Positions 51,015-60,000 of a stretch of 64,000 bases of DNA are shown here, piece after piece. Under the pieces are notes generated by a model. That model was not told where the DNA came from. It made no database searches and saw only the letters and a program-made list of their open reading frames with translations. The DNA lies in the NCBI GenBank assembly GCA_030063045.1, contig JAQSEB010000079.1, positions 1,116,001 through 1,180,000 of the forward strand, in the 5' to 3' direction. The stretch is from Pratylenchus scribneri (taxonomy: Eukaryota > Nematoda > Chromadorea > Rhabditida > Pratylenchidae). How positions within the stretch are numbered: the stretch's first letter is position 1; the number at the start of each line of letters is the position of its first letter. The position numbers and the translations under genes were made by a program.

Positions 51015-54000
51015 ATGTGTCGACAGCCAATTTCGATGGTAATGGCATTCCTCGGTTTTATCCTTTTGATGGCCAATTTGCCTGCAGCGGATTGCACTGG
51101 AAAAGGTGATTTTAACAGTTTTAAATGATCTCGCAACCATCATATTTTTGGCTGCAAATTGGCGGGTGACGGCCATGTCTCTTTAAAAATGTTAATATTT
51201 AGATCTTTAAAATAAACTTTCATTGATTTTATATTAATGCTCCAAAATTTTATAATTATATTCAAAAAAGCTTAAAATTTATTTTATAAAATTATTTTAA
51301 ATTTTTTAAACATTAAAATCCAACAATTCTAAACAAATTATGAAAATTTAAATCATTTTTTAGTTAACAAAGAGATTGTTCTTTAATTTAATATTTCAAA
51401 TCGAATTCACCTTGTTGAATTAGTTTTTAATAATGGGGAGACATACTCTTTTATCAGTTTTAATTTTATTAAAACAACAACAGAAATAATGAATGACACG
51501 AACACAAGTGGAACTAAAGCACAAGCTGGTTTGTTTTTATTATTTAAAAATTATAATTATTAATTAAGATTAATTTTCAAATTTTTTTTGGAATGATTTC
51601 CTTTTAAAATAAATCAAATTTCTCCATTAAAATTTAAAATAGTAAAAAATTTATTTTTTTTATCACAGAAACTGAAGACACATTAAGAAGAATATTATAT
51701 GTAGGCCAGCTACCAGATAGCATAACGGGCGAAACATTGCGTCAACATTTTAAGCAATTTGGCGACGTTGAAAAAGTAATTACCTAACAATGAATTCAAT
51801 TTTAATTAATAAATTATAATTTCAGGCTGTGATAAAAAAAGATCAAAAGACCGGAAAAAGTCAGGGCTTTGGATTTGTTAAAATGAAAGAGCAAACAGGA
51901 GCAGAAAGAGCTTTGCAGCAGTAATTTTTAAAATAAATTTAAAATAATATTTTACACATAAAATTTATAGTGGTCATATTCATACAATTAATGGCGAATT
52001 GGTGAAAGTCGCTCCCTATGAAAATCGGAAAAATAATTCGGCGGCTCAATCAAACTCACCAAAAATGACAACAGAAATATTGAATGAGAGCAACATAAGT
52101 GGAACGGAAAATGCACCAGCTGCTGGTTTGCAAAAATATTGATAAAATAATATTCATCTTTAGACTGATTTCCTTTTAAAATTAATTGAAATTTATTTAT
52201 AAGTAAAAATTAAAGACAATAAAATTTTTGGTATAAAAAATTTTACAAAAAAAAAATTTAAAATAATTCACTTAATTAAAATTTTTATAATAGAGAGTGT
52301 TGGCAAAAGGAAAATATTCGTCGGCCACCTACCAGATAGGACAACGGATGAAACATTGCGTCACTATTTTCAACATTATGGCGAAGTTGAAGAAGTAATT
52401 AAAAATAAATACAATTTTACATAAATAACTCGTAATTTCACGGGCCAGAACGTTTGAGCGCCACACGTTTGAGCGCCAGTGATTTTTGACAGGTCATAAC
52501 TCAGCAAATAAGAAACCGTTTGATGCAATCTTGGTATCATTGGATAGAGAGCTATTCGAGCTCTATTGAATAGGCTATATTAATTTTTGAAAAGTTGGAT
52601 ATCCTCATAATTACAAGCTTCTAAATAAGAAAAACTGACTTTTATTCACTTTTTCGACTTCAAGTCACTAAAATTTTGATTAATTAAAAAAGCTTTATTC
52701 ACTATTTAATAGAGCTCGAATAGATCTATCCAATGATTCCAAGATTGCATCAAACGGTTTCTTATTTGCTGAGTTATCGCCCGTCAAAGTCGCTGGCGCT
52801 CAAACGTGCGGCGCTCAAACATTACCGACCATAATTTCAGGCTGTGGTAATCAAAGATGGGCATCAAAGAAGTAAAGGCTTTGGATTTGTGACAATGAAA
52901 AATGAAGAAGATGTGAAAAAGGCTTTCGAGTAATTTTAAATATTTATTGTATCCGAAAATGAAAATTATCCGTTTCTGAAACGGATATACGAAAATGAAA
53001 CAAACAAATCGGATATCCGAAAATGAAATGTTTCAATTTCGGATATCTGAAAATGAAAATGGAAATTAAATAGAGAACAATGAGAAATCAAATCAGAACA
53101 CTGAAAAATCAAATCAGAACAGGCCAAAATAAAATCAGAACGGATGGAAATCGTATCAGAAAAGTCAGAATTAATATCAGAATTATCAGAATTCGTGTCA
53201 GGAAATTCAATTTAATTCTGATTAAACTTTATTTCTTATAGTTCTGAGTAATTGTGATATTACTTCGGACAATTCTGATAAATTCTGAATATCTGTTAAT
53301 AATTTAGATTCTTCTAATTTGATTTCCCACTGTTCTGATTTGATTCTTCAGTGCTCTGATTTTAAATGCCATTTTCATTTACGGATTTCTGTTTCAGAAA
53401 CAGACAATTTTCATTTTCGGATAAAACGGGAAAATATGTTCATAGGTCCCAGACTCGAAATCAATCAAATGATATACCAATCGACGCGTCTCGACGAGTT
53501 GAGTTCAAAAAAGCAAAAATTTTTGTTGGGCAACCACTTTTGGCCAAGTTATGGCCATTAAAAATTCATAAAAGTGAAGGGTCCCCCCTTTGGGTCGAAA
53601 AAGTTCAAAATTTCTGTATCGCCATATTATATATCAATCAACGCATCTCGATGAGCAGAATACGAATCTGCTATCGGTTTCGCATAAAAATCAAAAATAA
53701 ATAAGTTACAGTCGCGCAAAGGAAATACGGATTGGAACTGCTCCGGTGGGCATTTCAGATGGACTCCTCCGTGTGCTCCGCCTCCGCGCGACCAGACGAG
53801 CTTGTGGCTCGCTGCGCTCGCCACAAGCCCGTCCAGTTCCCGCGCTTCGGCTACGCACACTCCGGAGTCCACTCTTACATTCCTCCGCAGTTCCAACACA
53901 TTCCAGCGAGATTAAAATGGCCATAACTTTCTTAGTTTTGGGTTTTAGGCGAAAACAACCACAGATTCGGATTCTGCTCATCAAGCCGCGTCGATTGAGC

Positions 54001-57000
54001 TATAATATCATCAAGAAAAAATTTCAAAAATTTTCGACCCATAGGGGGGACCAAGCACTTTTATGGGAAAATGGATTTTAATGGCCATAACTTGGCCAAA
54101 AGTGGTTGCCCAACAAAAATTTTTGCTTTTTTGAACTCAGCTCGTCGAGACGCGTCGATTGGTATATCATTTGATTGATTTCGAATCTGGGACCTATGAT
54201 CATATTTTACCGATAAAACATATACATATTACATATACACATATCAAATAATATTTTACTATAAAAAATTCATAGTGATCATATTCATATAATTAATGGC
54301 GCATTGGTGAATGTGGAGGAGGCCAAGGCCAGTGAAAAGGGAAAAAATAATTATTCGGAGGCTCAATCAAACTCACCGAATCGGTTGCCTGGTTTGTTAA
54401 AATATTTATTAAATTTTTAATTAAGTAATAGTTTTATTTTTAAAATTCGTACTATCATTGGACTAATTTTCCTTTTAATTATTAATAAAATTTTTTCATT
54501 AAAATTTAAATATAGGGAAAAAATTTATTGTCAAAAATATTTACAAAAAACTTAAACAAAATTAAATTTGTTTATTTATCACAGAGACTGGCGACATAGA
54601 TTCGAAAAGAATATTCGTCGGCGGGCTATCATCTGACACAACGGATGAAACATTGCGCGACTTTTTTCAACAATTTGGCATCGTTGAAAAAGTCATTCAT
54701 AATGAATCAAATTTTCAAATAAAATTTAGTAATTTCAGACTGAGGTAAAAAGATTTCGAAATCATCAAAGTCGACGCTTTGGATTTGTAACAATGAAAGA
54801 GGAAGAAGACGTGAAAAAGGCTTTGGAGTAATTTTTAAATTTATATTTCAAATAATAATTACAATATAAAATTTAGTGATTCAAATCCAATTATTGATGG
54901 TAAACGAACGGAGGTGAAAATGGCCGAATCGTGGACGAAAAAAGCATCAGCTGGTTTGCTAAAATATTAATTATTTTGGCTGATTTCCTTTTAAAATTAA
55001 TCAAATTTCTTCATTAAATTTATAAATTAAAGGAAAAAAAAATGTAGGGTCTAAAAATGCAAAAGAATTTTAAATAAATTTAAATTTATATGTACTTTAG
55101 ATCTACTTTTTTGAAAGTGCATGTCCCCCCCCCCCCCCCTTTTTTTTGAGTGTCATATTTAGGGTTAGGGTCAGCCATGGTTAGGGATAGGGTTAGGGTA
55201 AATCATCTTAAGTTTATCCTAAACCTAACCCTAACACCCAAACAGGGACCAAGTATTCTTCATAAAAACGGATCTTCTAAAGTACATAAGCAACAAATTT
55301 AAAATAATGTAAAAAAAATTAATTTTTAGAAACAGATAACGATGATATTGCATTAAGAAAAATATTCGTCGGAGGTCTTTCTATTGAGAACACAACGGAT
55401 GAAACATTGCAAAATTATTTTGGACAATTTGGCGAAGTTGAAAAAGTCATTCATATAAATTGAATTTTCATTAATAAATTGTAATAAATTCAGGCTGTGG
55501 TAATCAAAAATCGGCTGACTCAAGAAAGTAATGGATTTGTGACGATGAAGAAAGCAGAGGACGCGGAAAAGGCTTGCCGGTAATTTTTTTTAAATATATT
55601 TTTTAAAATTAAATTTACAAAATTTACAGAAATAAAAATCCGATTATTGATGGCCGAGAAACGCATGTGAATTTGGCAGCAGAAATGTGGAACAATAGAT
55701 TTTTGGCATCACACTCCTCCAATTTACCCATTCAGTGGCCTCAATTTCAGGTAAATAAGAATTTTGATTTCGATATATTAAAATTTTTTAATATATTCAA
55801 ATACCATACCACTTGTTTTTTAGAAAGGAAGGAAGATATATATGGGTATATTAAAATAATAATGGAAGAATGCTTTATCGCCCTTTAGAATTTTCCTTTT
55901 AAGGCTATAAAAAAATTCCACTTTCGGTTTAAATTTCTAAACCATTCATTTCTCTTCCGAGATAAGAATTTTGCAAAAATTAATCCAACAAATAATATAT
56001 TTTGGTAATTCTACATTTTTTACGAAATGCCCACTCTAATGGAACAAATTTTTAAAAAAAAACTAAAGAAAAATATTTTTCCAATCTAAAATGAAAAATC
56101 GCAATTTTTAATCCTGGTGCTTAAAAATTGTTTTGAAAATAAAACAAATTATACTGATATAGAGAATCGATATAGGAAATTTTTAAAGAAAATATTCTGG
56201 AAAATTGCCTATTTAATATTCCAATTCAAAGGTAAAAAATTTACGAATTTAAAACTATTTAATATAATATAAAATTTTTCTTTCATCCTAGCACCAGAAT
56301 TATGCTCCACAAAGTTCGGCCTATAGAATATTTCAAACCCCGGGTGGAACATTTATTCAGCCAGGCATTTTTCTTCCGAAATCGGCAGCTGCCCAAATTC
56401 ATCAAGCAGAACAAAGAACAGGAAGGTGAGTGTGTGAATGTGGATATGGTGAAATTACAAAATCACTAATAAGGGAAAATTACCAATGTTTTTGTTGCAT
56501 AAATGTTTTAGTAAATATTAAAAATGGTTGGCAGAAATTTACGAACCCGACGCTTGCGGACAAAACTATCTGCTGGTGCCGATGGTGGTAAAGGTGCCGT
56601 AGTATGGTTTTTACCATTTTATTAGGCATAAAATTAGCTGCAAATAAAATCAAAAGCATTGGACAATGTTTAATATTCAAAGAGTATGGCCAAAAAACAG
56701 TTTGAAACTCATTTTTAATTAAATAAACTGGTTTGTCCATATTTCGACAAATTTTCAACATTTGTCAATGCTTTTAATATCATTTTGTAACTAATTTTAT
56801 GCCGAATAAAATATTCTAAACAAGGCTTGAGCAGCTTTACCACCATCGAAATTAGACAGTTTCATCCACGAGTCGGGTCAACAAATGTTGTAATACGATT
56901 AAAAATTATCGGAATTTACAGATGCTAACAAAATAATTTTTTTTGAAATTCTTCTTCTATACAACATAGAGAACGAGAACGAGAATATATTTATTCTTCG

Positions 57001-60000
57001 GAATTTTGATTTAGTAATTGAATCTCAATTTCATACCGACATTATCTTAAGTAGACGAATTTTTAAAGCAAAACAAGTTTTCGTTTAAAGAATGGTTCAA
57101 TTATTTCTAAATTAGCTCAAATTAGTCTAAAATTATTAAAATTTCATAGACTAAATTGATCATGTCAAATTGAAAGAGCCTGTTCTCAAATATACAGTTC
57201 CAAAATTTTCTAAAATGGCATTTAGTAAATTTCGAAATTTTTCAATAATGGGATTTTTGAAGAACATTCCAAATTAGAAATAAATTAATTTCTACCCAGA
57301 TCTTTTTTGAGTAATTTTCTTTTATGGGCCCACATATTAAACGTACTGCGACACTTGCGGACGAAACGGTCTGGGAAGGTTGTAAAGCTGGAGTGGCATT
57401 GTTTATAGGATATTATTAGGCATAAAATTAGCTACAAAATGACATCAAAAGTTTTGGTCAAGGTTGAATATTCACCGATTTATTGCCAAAAAACCCTTGA
57501 TTTAATTAAAATTGCTATTTTGACGGTTTTTTGGCCATAATTCGTTGAATATTTAACGTTGGCCAATGCGTTTGATGTCATTTTGTAGCTAATTTTATGC
57601 TTAATAATATCCTATAAACAATACCATTCCAGCTTTACAAGCTTCAGCTCCAGATCGTTTCGTCCGCAAGTGTCGGCCAACCTTATTTAATTGTCTATTT
57701 CGTTACATCTAGCATTTCTCTTCATAAAATTCGGCACTCTATTAGCACATTAGCAATTAACTTAATTTGACGAAAAGATATCATATTCTTGATAAGCATT
57801 CAAAATTAACCCTAGAGATTGAGTTTCATAATTTTTTCGTGGGATGAAGGTATTTAACGAAGGCACCCTAATTAAAGATAGAGATTTTCTTCAGTTTTGA
57901 ATAATTAAACAATCAAATTTGTAAGTTCTTTATTATATTGATGCCAAGAGTCAATATAAATAGTAATACTTTATCTTAACTGTCTGTGGAATCTTGTAGC
58001 TTTATGCCTGTGGAGGTGGATCCGTCAACGATATACACAGCGTTTCCGAGTAGAGAACAAATATTCGGAATGAATATGCAACCATCTCAAACCGGATCAA
58101 TGAGGCTTCCTTCTGGTCATGCAACAGGCAAGTTTGATGTCTAACTATTATCTATATTCATCTAACTTATGTATAGGTTCAACCAGCCAAAATCATACTT
58201 TTCAATCAGAATCGAATATAAATATTGGAAAACGGCTGCAACGACCAAGATCGGCACCTGCTATACTTCGAGCAACTGGCAAGTTTGGGCAATTCTTAAG
58301 CATATAATATATAAAAAAAATTAATCTAATTTTTAGGCTCAACGCGAGTCAAAATATTTCCGATCTGTATAATAATGTAAAATTTTCAGCGTACCATTCT
58401 GCCAACAGTAATAATAACAATGAGCGAGAAAATTTGCAAAATATAGCCATTGATAATGATGAAGAGAAAAAAGATTCAAAAATGGAAGGCATAAAATCCA
58501 TAGAAGAAGAATCTGCAGGAATTGAAAAGAAAGCTGAGGAAAGAGATGATTCAAAACATACTTTGCATGATGAACCAAATTCTGGTAAGTTGCATTTTTA
58601 TTTCAAAATAATATTCTTAAATATTGTTTTGTCAAAGCTTTAAAAACGGAATTAATGCCTTCTGAAAAGTATGGCGGGGCAATTTTGGAGTCGGAATCGT
58701 CATCAAAAATGGAGACTGGAAAAATGAGTTGGGCAGATATGGTAGAGGAAGAAGATGAAAAATTGAAAGGTAAAAAGTAAAAATTACAAAAAAAATGTGA
58801 ATGACATAATTTTATCACAGAAACAGACAAAAGAAAAATATTCGTCAGGAAACTGCCAAAAAGTGCAACAGATGAAACATTGCGCAATTATTTTGGAAAA
58901 TTTGGTGAAATTGATGAAGTCACTCACAATGAATTGCATTTTGATTAATAGGCTATAATTATTTCAGGCTGTGGTAATCATAAATCGGCGGACTCAAGAA
59001 AGTCAAGGCTATGGATTTGTGACAATGAAGAAAGCAGAGGACGCGGGAAAGGCTTTGCAGTAATTTTTTAAAATATATTTTGCAAATTTACACAAAATTT
59101 AGAAATCCACATCCGATCATTAATGACCAAAAAGTGAATTTGGAGGCCCGGAAAAATAAGCCATTTGCGACTGTCTCCAATTCAACAAATCAATTGGAGG
59201 TAAAAAAAGATTTCGATTTAAAAAAAAACACTTTAATATATTAAAAAACGAATTGTTCCTTAAAGGAGGGACTGAAGCAAAAACTGTTTTCGAATTCGAA
59301 TCCGAACATTGAAGACCGAATACTGAATGTGAATACAGAAAATAATAAGCATTTGACGGCTAAACCCAATGAAAAGGAAGAAATGCATGTTGGTGGGCAT
59401 TCAGAAGCAGACAAAGATGATAATCTTATAAAAGACAATGTTAATAACCCCATCAAACATAATGAAGTCCCTTCGGAAGCATCTAGAAAAACTTATCTGG
59501 ATGCTATTAAAAAATCATCCGAACTTGTATCCAAAAAGGTGGCACATTCTGTACCAGCAAATACTTCCAAAGTAGGAGGTGAAGCAGCAATTGAAAAAAA
59601 TAATAAAATTGAAGGAAAAAAACAAGGTAAACCAAAAATTTAGCATTCAAATTTATAAATCAAACAGATAGAGTTTATTTTATACATAGATTTTTATCTT
59701 ATTTCTTTAAATTTTTTATGATTATTTTCAATGTTAAAGTTCCTTTATTACATATAGTAAAATCAAACATTTTTACATTTTCATTTATTAGATAACTAAT
59801 AATTTGCTCTTTTAATTTAATTTTCAAACACATTCTCTCGTTAATTTTTTACATTATTAATTAAAACATCTAAATTTTAAATTAATTAATATTATATTTT
59901 AAAATTCATTATCACCTTATCCTTTTTAGCTTTTTTATAAAATTAATCAAATTTCTTTATTAAAATAAAAATTAAGAGATAAAAAATTTATTGGTCTAAA

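Larger units (their letters stand above)
52294..54391 (+). other. Gene C RRM2 cassette, split by two insertions
   Basis: Exons 52294-52394, 52841-52929 and 54276-54391. RNP2 KIFVGHL, RNP1 RSKGFGFV. Both internal introns contain inserted elements, so this cassette is about 2.1 kb instead of roughly 0.4 kb. Confidence 0.88.

Noticed and set aside
53627..54081. GC-rich reading frames on both strands
   Set aside because: They lie in the palindromic core of a foldback; frames appear on both strands with no splice logic and no family match.
55110..55240. Telomere or chromosome-end junction
   Set aside because: The TTAGGG units lie inside an element with inverted ends and coding exons continue on both sides.
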